Shown one piece after another: positions 53,603-64,000 of a stretch of 64,000 bases of DNA. This DNA comes from Linnemannia schmuckeri (taxonomy: Eukaryota; Mortierellomycota; Mortierellomycetes; Mortierellales; Mortierellaceae). The translations under genes were made by a program, and so were the position numbers. Where the stretch lies: assembly GCA_029449235.1 (NCBI GenBank), contig JANATG010000009.1, positions 1 to 64,000 on the forward strand, given 5' to 3'. The stretch's first letter is position 1. Every line of letters starts with the position of its first letter. The notes beneath the pieces are model-generated. The model worked only from the letters and a program-made list of their open reading frames with translations. It was not told the DNA's origin and made no database searches.

Positions 53603-56465
53603 CTAAGAGACTCCATCGTCAGGGTTCATAACTCGCAGACGAGGATTGCTAGGATCATCCAGGCCTCGGAAACTTGCCAAACTGCCCGAATGCACTTGTC
53701 GATGTCCACGGAAATATCCATGACCCTTGTCACCACGCGATATGACGTCCTGCTCATCTCCAAACAGTTCTTCAGTTGCTCCAAGTCTTTCGCCAGAAAA
53801 CTCCCGGCGATGTCCACGCCCTCCACCGACACCCTTCAACAGGGCTCGATTCCACCTCCTCTCACCCCCAGAAGCAGGACCAGGCACAGGCATCATACTC
53901 TCATACCCATTCCCTCCTCCTCCTATCATCAAATCCACATCCTTGTGAGAAAGGCCTTCCTCAGTACACAACAAGGAAGTCGGATCAGTCGCCTGGTGTT
54001 GTTGCTGGTCCCGGATCGCTTTGACGTAAGGTGTTGACAGACGCTTGAAATGGTCCTTTAACAAATTCCCTGACAACTTACCTACCGTACCGCGATTGGT
54101 TGTTCCTCCGGTTCCAGATGCTGCGGCCGAAGAGGAAGAAGCAACAATGGCGGCGACTTCACTGTCGACGATACCATCTTGATCTGACGATTCGTCTAGG
54201 ACATGTGTCCGATATGACAGCGTTCTCGGTTCTGCATCTATTACCTCTCTCATCCCTACACCGTCTGCTCCTTGGTTTCCTGTGGAGAAACTGTGGGGTC
54301 TTCTATAATTGGACACTCCAACCACCGACGATCGATGTCCTCCTCCTCCCCCTGCTGCAACCGAAGTGTGCATCGAATGTCGCTGTTGCTGGTGGTGGTG
54401 CTGATGTTGGTGCTGGTGGTGATGAAGGTGCTCCCGTCGGTCCTGAAAGGGGTCATCATCATAGTAATCGTTTTCACCGCTACCGTCATTACCATTGCTA
54501 TTAGAAGTCATTGTCGTTGGCTGGTCAAATGGTGATCCACTTGATTGGTGTGGATGGATCGATGTTCGGACGCCCTTTTTGTTTTTGGAATGCACCACCG
54601 CCGCCGGCCGTTGCACTCGTGTGGGAGGTGTCGCCAACGCAGCCCCAGGACTGGGCAAGTAATCGATCGCCAGATGAGCCAATTCTGCAGCGTCGACTTC
54701 ACACTCGTCCTGGTCAAAGAACTCTTTATGCCGGTCGTTGCTGGGGTAGTGCTGGTGTTGGTGGTGTTGGTATTCGTCGTTGTGTTGTGGCTCAGAGCCT
54801 CGAAAGTTGGAGTAACCTCCTTCCCAAGTCGTTGTTGCAGCGGAGGTGGCTCCATATGACCCACGGACAGCTGGCGCCGGGAGTAAGACCGTGTTATGGA
54901 TAGTCCTCGACATGGTAGACCCACGTCGCGTTCCTCCAATCCCTTCTGTACTCATCGGAGTGGCCACCACACCAGCGACAGTCGACGCAGTACTCTGTCG
55001 ACGGTCAACCATCTTCCCCTTCTCCTTCTTTCTATCCGTCTGGGTACCATTTATCATCGGGTTCCGATCATCATACAAGTTACTATTCCTCTGCTGATAC
55101 AGTCCTCCTGCGGAAGGGTGACTGACTTCACTCATCATCCGGCCCGTCATCGCACTGTTCATTGTACTATTGCTGTACGGTCCCGGACTAGGTCCTCCCT
55201 GACTAGCACTTCTCCCATCGGCGCCAAAGACAGACTCGACCCATGCTGCACGGACGCGTTCCCGTTTCCGTTTCTTGTCCATGTAGATCAAGAGCGCGCA
55301 GATCCCGGCCAAACATGCGACTGCCACCGATATCGACGCGAATGGAATCTTGGAGGATGACTTATTGCCTGGTTGTACAAAAAAAATAAGATGAAACAAT
55401 GTTAATTCCGAGGGTGTTTACAAAACTTCAGATGCGAGGTACATTCTTACAGGATTCAAACGAGGGAGGGTTACCATGTCCGGAAAGGGCTTTTCCAGAG
55501 TTCCCGGGTTGATCTTCGTCCTCACTGCCATCCTCGTCACCATCGTCCTCTTCCTCCTCTTCGTCCTCTTCACCCTCTTCGCTCTCTTCGCCCTCTTCGC
55601 CCTCTCCATCCTTATCTTCACCTATTATCAGACAAACAAGCAAAAATAAGAAATAAACACTTCAGCACCACAAATATCCTAAATTCAGTTTCAAACATTC
55701 ATTCTCCTGAAGTGCAAAACAAATAGTTATACATGTACTGTCATCTGGATTACCTTCACTGTCTTCCTCACCTTCACCCTCATCTCCTCCCTCGACTGTA
55801 GGATCCTGGTCATCGCCTCCCTCCTCTGTAGAATCCTGGTTATCGTCTGAAGGTTTGTCTTCTTCTGCAGATTGGGAATCGTTCCTGACTTCTGGGTGTA
55901 ATGATCCTTTGGCTGCTGCTGCTGTCGCCGTCGCTGGAGTCGGACCCTTGTCTGAAATGTTACCTGCTACTGCCGGTACTGAAACTGACGATGGCGCTAC
56001 TACTGCTGGTACTCGCAGCGATGGAGGGGGAGTAATAGCTGTTCCTGGCGCAAGAGAGCTCCCGACCAACATCACATTCGCATACGCGCCTGCACCAACC
56101 CCTTCTCCCACCCTTCCATTTGTATCTAACAGATCAACATCCCCAACTACAAGAGCAGACCCACACATCTCAAACGGATACCCTGCACACGGTTTATCAC
56201 ACCACCGATCCTCAACCCGATTTGCATCCGGTGGAGTATCATTCGAACAGAAGCAAGCCATCCCTGCCTCGACGATCGCATACATAAACTGGCTGGTCTT
56301 GCAATAGTTTGAACAAGCCCCTTGGGACATGTAGATGTCCCTGTAGGGTGGAGTCAGTCCTGGGAGCGTTGGTAGAGTAGGGGAAAGGGAAGAAGGGGAG
56401 AGGCCGGAGGCGAAGCAGCCGAGATGTAGCTGTGCATGAGTGAGTGAGGAGAGTGAGGAGGCCAT
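53603..56465 (-). CDS. WSC-domain single-pass membrane protein
   Basis: Exons 56465-55754, 55621-55475 and 55368-53603 give 874 residues. A WSC domain lies near residues 13-85 with the expected cysteines (HLGCFASG, SQGACSNYCKTSQF, MACFCSND, DKPCAGYPFEMCGSA). A Ser/Thr/Pro/Ala-rich, then very acidic stalk follows, a membrane helix at about 295-315 (ASISVAVACLAGICALLIYM) with KKRKRER after it, and a 550-residue cytosolic tail with His/Gln and Gly runs. The layout is like yeast Wsc cell-wall stress sensors, which signal through Rom2/Rho1, but the tail is unrelated to them. The chosen ATG gives a weak signal peptide; the frame stays open upstream with a basic-hydrophobic stretch (KKKKTLAALLTMASSL), so the true start may lie in an upstream exon. 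Confidence 0.8.
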
Positions 56466-58469
56466 GGTAAGAAGTGCGGCGAGAGTCTTTTTCTTTTTGT
56501 GTTTGGTTGGTTGCTGCTGTTGTTGTATTGTCGTATGATGAAGAGATGGAAGTGAAAGTAATCGAAGGAAGAGCTGAGTCGGAGTTGAGACTAATGAAAA
56601 AGTTACAATTGGGAGAATGTTGTTTTTCAAGGGGTTGGTTGTCGTCGAGGTTATCAACGGTATGGAGGTAAAGGAGGACGGGAGAGGACGAAGACGCGAA
56701 AATAAATTGAAGAAGGAAGGAGTCGTGATATGGAGTGGTGAAGGAGAATCCGATAAAGGGTCGTTTCTGGTTTTTGTTCGTGCCCGTGAATATCTTGAGA
56801 GTCGACGTCGATGATGCCGGCGATGTATGCAAGATGCTGTAAGGAGGGAGGGTTGTTCCTGTTTTTTTTGTTGGTGAATGTAATGGGCACGAGGAGAACG
56901 TGGAAGAGGTGCAAAAGAATTAAAAGTGCGATTACTGGAGAGCGTCCACTTATGTAGTTGGTGGGAAGCAGAGAAGAACAACATTCGGTCGTCAGATTTT
57001 CTTCCTTGAAAAGAGAACACGAAGAGTAAGGAAGAGAAGAACGTTGAATGCCCACACAAACACGGATAATGAGCAATGGTGATGATGGTGAAGATGAGGT
57101 GTGAGTGATATTTCCGAGTGTGGTTGTCTTTAGAGTCCCGGAAAGGATAGAGTGTAGGTTAGTAAATCAAGACAGAGTGGGAAAGTAAGGATTCGATTTC
57201 AAAGAAAAGGCAAAGACGATGGGTGTAGCGAGAAGGTAATAAAAGAGAGTTGATGATGATGCGTGACAAGGAAGCATAAAATGGAAGGAAGGCAAAACGC
57301 GAGAGAGGGGAGAATGATGTGGGGAAGGAATTGAAGGATCATACTCTCTGTAACAGTACAATGAGAATGAGTATCGCTTGGTACTTCAAAAAGCGATGTA
57401 TATTGAGCATTGTCCATTTCGTTTTAATTCATGTCCAAAAAGCATTTCATGTTTCGAGGTCGAGTGAGTATAGACAAAGAACCGAAAGGAGTAAAGGTGA
57501 AGGGATGAAATAACTAGGATGTCAAACCATACCAACAGAGGCCTTCAACAACAACAATAGCAAAAAATAAAGGAGTACATTGTTTGCCATTAATAAGGGC
57601 TTTAGATATCTCTCATTCCGTTGTAGGCCAAGGAGAAGGAGGAGGAGAAAGGAGGCAATAACAGAATTAAAATATACAAAAATGCTTTGCCAGAACGCGG
57701 TCTGGTCTATGACCCTACAAGTCGGAAGAGGGGACAGACTATCTCAATTTCGATTTTCTTGGTTGGTAATTTGGTCCTTCCTTCTAAAGCCGCAAAGAAA
57801 CCAGAGGCGCCATGGAAGGGAGGGCTATGGGCGTAGGTTAGCCACTGGAAAAGATAAATCCCCGTGCGGGTAGGATAAGCAGCAAGAGAGTGAGCGATGA
57901 AGGCGATAGCTATGCTTGCAACTGATGATTGGGAAGCTTGGAGAGTTTAACAGTCAATGATTCATGAGAAGATAGAAAAGTCGAAATTGACGGGTTAAAC
58001 ACAAAAGAGAGCATCGCCAAGCAAAGGAGGACGTATGCCTTTTTCTAAAGAGCAGGAAGAGAAGAATCGGTGCCCGAGGCTTCTCAGTGCTGTTTTCATG
58101 TAGTGGTTGTAGCAATTGCTAGCATCAGTGAAATCCCGCCATGGTCCCTCCTTTTGAGTCTTTTTCTTTTTTCCAACGAGGAGAAAGAGACGCGTCATGA
58201 AAGGCCAGATAATCGAATAATTTTTGTTCGATCACTTAATTTAAGGTTATGAGTCGTTGTTATCCTGGCGATAGTGCTTGAGCTGATACTGCTGATGCTA
58301 TTTTGTTTGAATCTGAGGACGTGCGCCATCATTATGAGCACATGTGTTCAGCCTGTTTTGGTGTCTAGTCGTGCACCCTGTCTGGTCTTTCCTCCACCAA
58401 ACCAAACGACCGGAGTTAACTGGCTCTCACTTGGCCCCTTTTCTAAATTTTCCATAAATCCTTCTCCCC

Positions 58470-58501
<32 letters not shown>

Positions 58502-58555
58502 CCTTTCTTCCTTCCACTCCTCATCACTTTCACTCTCGAATACTCAAAACTAAAT
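56466..58555. other. 2.1-kb divergent gene-free region
   Basis: Lies between the WSC-domain gene and the oxidoreductase gene. Contains a T tract at about 58471-58500 just before the oxidoreductase ATG. Open frames here look like simple-sequence translations. Part of 56466-57060 may be 5' UTR or an unseen first exon of the WSC-domain gene. Confidence 0.5.
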
Positions 58556-60161
58556 ATGTCATCTCCAGGATTCTTTGCTCGTGCCAAGCTCGTCAACCCT
58601 TCCCAGTCAGTTTCCAAGGACACTGTATGTCACTCATTCGCAGCTAGGACAACACCCATTTGCCCGTTATTTCGTCACTTCTCTTACTATTTGGCCCCCC
58701 CCCCCCACACACACACACACACCGATCATCTTCGCTACTCTGTGTCTCACCTTGTGCAGAAATCATCATCAACAAACCAAAAAAAAATAATTAAATCAAT
58801 GCTGGTGTTCAATGTCAATGAATGAGAATAGGATGCACTGAGGATTGGTATCTTGGGAGCAGCCAACGTTGCGCCTCCCGCCCTCATCGGGCCCGCCAAA
58901 CACCTCCGTTCCATCATCGTCGTCTCTGTCGCTGCCCGCGATCAAGCTAAAGCCAAGGTACTCCTTTTTGAAGAAAAAACAACGAGAAAAACAAATAATG
59001 CAAACTCCATCCTTTTTTCCTTGCAAGAAACTACGCAGCAGCAGTACTTTGATGAAGGGTTTCCTTAACTCCCATCTACGTTTTCCCTCGCTGACATTGA
59101 CACCTTTTTATTGCAAACTATATGTATAGGCATTTGCGGATAAGAACGGGATCCCAAACACACACGCCTCCTACGACGCCCTCATCAACGACCCAGAAAT
59201 CGATTGCATCTACAACCCCCTCCCTAACGGTCTCCACTACGAATGGGCCGTCAAGGCCCTCAATGCCGGAAAACACGTCCTCCTCGAGAAACCCGCCACA
59301 TCCAACGAATCTCAAGCCAAGAAACTTATTGCCCTCGCTCAATCCAAGAACTTGGTTCTCCTTGAGGCGTTCCATTTCCGCTTCCACCCTGCGAGCATCA
59401 AGTTCCACGAGTTGGTACAAACCCATGTCGCTTCGGGACATCCTATCCAGAAAGTTGAATCCCTTATGGCGTTCCCAACCACACTTGGAAAAGATGATAT
59501 CCGGTTCAACTACAAGCTTGCAGGCGGGATTACCATGGATATGGGCTGTTATGGCATCAATGCAATCCGCTACTTCTCAGGACTGGAAATCGAATCGGTT
59601 GAGGCTGCTAAACCAAAAATTGTATCGGAGAATGTCGATGGACGCATAGAGGCCACTTTGAGGTTGAAGGGCGGGGTTGAGGCGAACTTGATTGCAAGCT
59701 TGACCAACCCTTGGTTCTCGCTGCAGACTTATCATGAATTGATTCCTAAGTTTACAGTCGAGACGGATGATAAGATCTTTACCTTTGGTGCCTTCCCCCT
59801 TCCTAGTGTAAGTTTCAGGAAAGAGATAGTAATTGGATGAGATAAATACGGATATGTAACTACTTTGAATTACCCTTATTAATCCCGACTTGTACTTTAC
59901 CTTTGATCCATATAGGTGTACCACTATTTCACGGTAAAGGACAAGGCAACAGGAAAATCAGAGTATCTCCCCAAACAGTACGATGCGGGTTTCTCGACCT
60001 ACAAGTACCAGCTGGAGGCATTTGTCAAGGCAGTCAAGTCCGGAAACAACAAGGACGTCATCAATACCATCCCTGGATGGGTCTCGGGCGAGGACACCGT
60101 TGCAAACATGAAGGCGGTCGATGCCGTCTACAAGCAGGCCGGCATGATTCTTCGCGAGTAA
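58556..60161 (+). CDS. Gfo/Idh/MocA family NAD(P)-dependent oxidoreductase
   Basis: Exons 58556-58624, 58832-58957, 59130-59807 and 59916-60161 give 372 residues. The Rossmann motif is RIGILGAANVAPPALIGPA after the first splice, followed by IDCIYNPLPNGLHYEWAVKA, the conserved EKP of HVLLEKPATSN, the catalytic-type LLEAFHFRFHP, and MDMGCYGINAIRYFSGLE with the GCY/His-region pattern. It is closest in feel to dihydrodiol dehydrogenase / D-xylose 1-dehydrogenase members, which oxidise sugars or trans-dihydrodiols with NADP. Substrate cannot be read from sequence. The N-terminal exon (SSPGFFARAKLVNPS) is shared with the decayed copy immediately downstream, which supports its being real coding sequence. 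Confidence 0.93.
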
Positions 60162-60499
60162 ATTGTTGACGTCAGATAGATTCAAGATAGCCCTATTTCG
60201 CATACCCGACACCGCACCCCGATCGTAGACTAGTCCACTAAATGTTGCGATTTTTTTCCGCTTCCACAAATGCTCGTTGTATTAAACTCAGAAGGCCATT
60301 GGGCTGGTTGTCATGTCGTTGATTTGTAAAACATCGGCGTGCACACGCACAGGCTGCGTTGGATCTCCTATTATTTTGCTTTCGTTTGTCTTTTGTTTTT
60401 CTTCTTTCTTCCCGTCCATCTGTCTACTTTTCCCTTTGTCTTTTTCTCTTACACACTTTTTCCTCTTTCTAACAGGGGGGGGGGGGGGGGGTTTGAAAG
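60162..60499. other. Intergenic with a 17-base G run
   Basis: 338 bases between the oxidoreductase gene and its pseudogene. It is pyrimidine-rich and ends with G17 at 60475-60491, nine bases before the pseudogene ATG, at the position where the parent gene has a T tract. Confidence 0.7.
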
Positions 60500-62233
60500 A
60501 TGGTGTTTCCTGGCTTTTTCGCATGCACAAAACTCGTTAATCCTGTCTAATCTGTTTCCAAAGATCAGGTACTACCTTCTCCTTCACCACTCCTCTCTTC
60601 ACTCCCCTGTCACTCCCCTTCACGCTCTTTCACTCGCCTTCGACCTCGTTCCACAATTTTCGTCACGGTCGCCTTTCCTTGACGTATCCACCAGCATATG
60701 TATGTTTTTAGGATGCGTTGACTGGCATTTTGGAGCAGCAGCGATCGCCCTTAACGCTCCTCATCGGCCCTGCAAAATTATTCCCGCTCTCTCATTATCG
60801 TCTCCTTCGCTACGCGTGATGAGGCCAAAGCCAAGGTACTTTTTTTTTTTATCTCCCACTTGAACAAACAAAGTTTTCGAACTTGGCGATGATCTGGGGC
60901 CTTTCCCTTGTGGTAACTCCTATCTGGTCATAAATGTCGAAATAAGGCATACGCAGAGAAGAATGGAATCCCGAATATACACCTAACCTAGGAAGCCCTC
61001 ATTGTCCACCCAGAAATCGACTGCATTTACAACCCCCCTCCCGAACGAGCTACACTATGACATGGACTCGCAAAGCCATCGAGACCGGAGGAACATGTCA
61101 TCCTCGAGGAACTCGCCTCCCCAAAGCCTTTTTCACCCAAGAACTCGTTACTCTTGCTAAGGATAAAGAATTTTGGCGTTGCTGAAGGCGCCTCATCATC
61201 GGTTCCATCCTGCCAGTATCAAGTTCCGAGAACAGGTCCAAGAGGAATTGAAGTAAGAGAGTACAAAGACTGAGAGGGTGGAGGCATTGGTGTCATTCCC
61301 GCAGGTGTTCCCGCAAGACCGACATTCGATTCAAGTACTCCATCGGCGGCGGCGGGGTGACCATGGACAGCAGCTGCTACACCGTCAACGCCATCCGGTA
61401 TTTTGCAAACCTCCCCATCCAAGACGTCCAATTCACACGCTCACTTTTCGTCGTCGAGTATACAGATGTGGATGGGAGGATGAATGTGGTGTTGTTATTG
61501 GAGGGTGGCGTTGGGGCAAAGATGGTGGCGAGTTTGAGAAATTCTTTGTAGAGTCTTAAGACGTGGAGGGAGTATTTGCCCAAGGTTATTGTTGAGACTG
61601 AAGGCAAGGTTTTCACCTTTATAGACTTTCTGATTCCTAGCGTAAAGTTTCATTTTGTTATTTGGAGATGTATTACATATTCGTGATTGCAAAAGCAAGG
61701 GTAGGCATGATCGGAAAAGAGCGGCACACACGAACACTTGTTGATACGCCGTGTTTTCTTTTGATTTTTGCTTCGCCTTAATTGATGGTCGCAGCAGCGT
61801 ACTGCAAAAAAAAAAAAAAAGCACAAACACGAATAACATCCGAGCCACGCTCACACATACTTGCATACCTTAAACCTCGTATCTCATACATATCTTTCAT
61901 TCATCTCCTTCACATCTTTCCCCTTTAGCTGCATCACTACATCATGGTGAGGGGTAAGACCGCCAACACCTCAAAGGCACTCAAGGTTTACGGCAACGGC
62001 TACTTGGCCTACAAATACCAACTCGACGCAATCCTCAAAGCCGCCCAACACGTCTGCGCTCATTCAGCAGCGGCAGCAGCAGTAGCAGCAGAGGTCGGCA
62101 GTAACGGTAGTAGTATTAGTCAGGATACTGAGATCCTAGGAAGTCTGGGGTGGGTATCGGGGAAGATAGTGTAGACAATATGAAGGTTGTTGCTGTGATT
62201 TATAGGTCTGTTGGTATGAAGTTGCGCGTCTAA
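60500..62233 (+). pseudogene. Decayed tandem duplicate of the oxidoreductase gene
   Basis: All four exons of the gene at 58556-60161 can be traced in order. Exon 1 is about 60500-60568 (ATG, then FPGFFACTKLVNPV and a TAA where the parent has Gln17). Exon 2 is about 60711-60835, with frame breaks in the Rossmann motif. Exon 3 is about 60957-61640 (degenerate FNPP-like region, then DSSCYTVNAIRYFANLP where the parent has DMGCYGINAIRYFSGLE). Exon 4 is about 61930-62233 (GYLAYKYQLDAILKA for FSTYKYQLEAFVKA, then a stop at 62231). Intron positions are kept, so it arose by DNA duplication, not retroposition. Several stops and frameshifts preclude a full-length product. Confidence 0.92.
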
Positions 62234-62307
62234 AGGGTAGAAGTGGGTTGCACTGTATCGTAGTTTGCGCTATTGTATGTCCTCATGGCGTTCATATCTC
62301 CAATTCC

Positions 62308-62339
<32 letters not shown>

Positions 62340-62993
62340 GCTCTGAACGATTGAGCGAGTCATTGTTTTGTTCCCTAAAGAAACATAATTCCCTTATCAT
62401 CACCAAATATCTTCATAAAATAAAAAAATGACAGATGCCAAGAACGCCTGCACTTTGACCAAACAAATGCCAATGTCACTTTTGACAAATCAGAATGACA
62501 ATGATTCTTTGTAATGAAGAAGGTGGCCCCCTTTTCTTATTTAAAAGAAAAAAAAAAAAAAGTGTGAGAAAGTGAACAAAGCGCTGTAATCAAGAAGCAG
62601 AGGGAAGAGGAAGAGGAGAGACTGTCGGGGTTTGATGGATTGAAAGTCTATAACCTTTTCAATTGTTGGGAACAAAGAGGAGAGAAAAAAAAATGGCAGT
62701 GCCCAGTTGAACTAAAGTTCAATCTTTTTTAGACTGGAAGCAAGGCAGGAGTGAAAAAGAAAAAAAAATGCGGGCGCTTAAACCATACCCGGCATCTCTG
62801 TCAGCTCGTCGATCTCACACCCTCGGACGTTAAGAGGTATATGAACAAGTCTGCTGGTCAACAGCAGTGTAGCGGATTTTTTTTTATTGGTATCCTGTAT
62901 ATGGAGAAAAAGAAGGATAGAATGTCTATTGAGGCGGAAGAAGGAGAAATAAAACACAAAGGAAGGGAGGATCCTGACAGCGTGGCCTCGGAT
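62234..62993. other. Gene-free stretch with T tract
   Basis: T tract at about 62309-62334, A runs near 62551 and 62682. A plus-strand open frame at 62751-63263 crosses the PXMP4 exon antisense and is not believed. Confidence 0.5.
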
Positions 62994-63239
62994 TTATTTG
63001 TTGTGCCACAAAAAGTTCTTGAGGGTGTTCCAGCGGTTAGAATCGATGTAGATGTACTGCATCGATGCTTGGAGCGAGGGCTGGAGGACATCGCGCTCGT
63101 TCTGGAACAAGAACATCACCGTTGCCCATACCAGCGATGCAAAAATAGGGAACGTCTGTGCTGGCTCCGCAATCACATTCTTCTTCACTGGCAGCTTGGC
63201 CAGTCCCATCATAATACGCGAGAACAAATACAACACAAT
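62994..63239 (-). CDS. PXMP4: PXMP4-like peroxisomal membrane protein, last exon only
   Basis: 82 codons from an acceptor (AATAG, 63240) to TAA 62994-62996. The sequence matches the C terminus of peroxisomal membrane protein 4 (Tim17/22/23/PMP24 superfamily): IVLYLFSRIMMGLAKLPVKK, FPIFASLVWATVMFLF, and NERDVLQPSLQASMQYIYID then SNRW. PXMP4 is a small multi-span peroxisomal protein of about 210 residues, so roughly the first 130 residues are missing here. No upstream exon was recognised between 63240 and the window end. Either the intron is longer than 760 bases or the gene is broken. A Tyr/Asp-x-x-Trp motif at the end (YIDSNRW) is intact. Confidence 0.8.
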   Translation of the reverse strand: MVLYLFSRIMMGLAKLPVKKNVIAEPAQTFPIFASLVWATVMFLFQNERDVLQPSLQASMQYIYIDSNRWNTLKNFLWHNK

Positions 63240-64000
63240 CTATTTTGGTTGAGAGGTTGGTAAAAGGATAAGTGTTAGTGTTATGTCTGGGTGTCTTCCG
63301 GTAATGGTCTGATGAAGAGGATGGTGCCTTCTTCTTCAAGCTAATATCCTGCCGATGATTCAGTTGCTTTTCTCAGTTGTCCTTGAAAATGAAGGTGCTC
63401 TGGTTTTCTTGCTTTAAGTATTCACTGCGATCGATCGCACCCACTGATCCAAAAAGAAATATACAACCCAAATGCAAAGCACCTCGTCTCCCGAAAAAAA
63501 AGTGGTAAGTCGCCGTAGAGAGTAACAACAAACAACGTTGTGTTCTCCCATACCTCAGAATGAATGAAAAAAAGTAAACAAAACAAAAAGAAAAAGAGCA
63601 GAGGCCATGCTAGGGGTTGTTTGTTGTTGATGCATGTGGATATGCATATGCAATTGAGCACCAAAAATCGACAGCTGTTTGCCGGTCCGCGAAGGGGCAG
63701 AGTTGGCAACTCGATTGTGCTTTTTTGCAATGCATAGCCGGGTTGGTTGGCTGCCGTCCTGTTAATCATGTCAGTCGAACCGGTTGGAGTTGAATTGAGT
63801 TGATCGGTTGAATCGGTTGGATAGCTGTTGATTCGGTTCCTGTGTGGCCCCTCCTATGCCTGTTGCCTGTGTGCTTTTTCATATTATTTTGTATATGTCC
63901 ATCCAGTCAAATCTTCCTGATTGTGATTCTTCTCTCTTCAAGTAGGTGGAGTGGGAGGTAAAGAGTGTTGATAAAAAAAAAGGTTTGCCATGAGCTTGTT
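63240..64000. other. Window-edge stretch upstream of PXMP4 exon
   Basis: 761 bases without a recognisable exon on either strand. A repeat of ttgaattgagttgatcggttgaatcggttgg type at about 63780-63825 is the only pattern seen. Confidence 0.5.

Noticed and set aside
48600..60215. Shared ctatttcgcatacMcgac at about 48610 and 60190
   Set aside because: The match is under 20 bases without extension, so chance or a short common 3' UTR motif cannot be excluded.
62751..63263. 170-codon plus-strand open frame
   Set aside because: It runs antisense to the PXMP4 exon, starts in an A-rich stretch and has no family resemblance.

Overview
The window looks like nuclear DNA of an early-diverging filamentous fungus, most likely Mucoromycota/Mortierellomycota. 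This is an inference from intron-rich genes with short GT-AG introns, the fungal proteins MGR2, PHO89-type permease, MTC6-like and WSC-domain, the animal-like genes PXMP4, RBM42, GSKIP, CHMP7 and WDR26 that many yeasts lack, and many long poly(A)/poly(T) tracts. There is no operon structure. Exon boundaries were read by hand, and for every complete multi-exon gene the summed exon length divides by three.

1-5914 is a transposon nest. Reading from right to left on the minus strand: a Ty3-like element A (LTR 4726-4823) is interrupted in gag by a Tc1/mariner-like element D (right end 4268). D is interrupted in its transposase by Ty3-like element B (LTR 3363-3460, gag, start of pol). B is interrupted in its reverse transcriptase by element C (LTR 718-920, gag running off the left edge). 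All three LTRs have TGCAAC/GTTGCA termini and are followed by the same primer-binding site. To the right lie a MITE-like element (5234-5581) and a solo LTR of an unrelated family (5585-5914).

5915-45332 is gene territory: CHMP7 (ESCRT-III), an NmrA-like protein, dephospho-CoA kinase, RAE1/GLE2, a GSKIP-domain protein, a protein kinase, RBM42, a membrane-anchored SGNH hydrolase, a PHO89-type phosphate permease, 14-3-3, a class I methyltransferase, a G3BP-like protein, MGR2/ROMO1, a 599-residue protein of unknown family, and a WDR26/GID7-like subunit of the GID/CTLH ubiquitin ligase.

45742-64000 holds an F-box gene whose 3' end was replaced by a solo LTR with an intact TTGAT target duplication (the old tail is still readable beyond it), an MTC6-like membrane protein, a WSC-domain surface protein, a Gfo/Idh/MocA oxidoreductase followed by its decayed tandem duplicate, and a lone last exon of PXMP4.

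The genes are mostly unrelated housekeeping functions. Loose themes are RNA handling (RAE1, RBM42, G3BP), membrane and organelle proteins (CHMP7, MGR2, PXMP4, MTC6-like, PHO89), and ubiquitin ligase parts (WDR26/GID7, F-box). No plausible new multi-gene system was found. The most informative signals are the datable transposon nest with a frameshift signal, the LTR that rewrote a gene's C terminus, and the fossil oxidoreductase copy.
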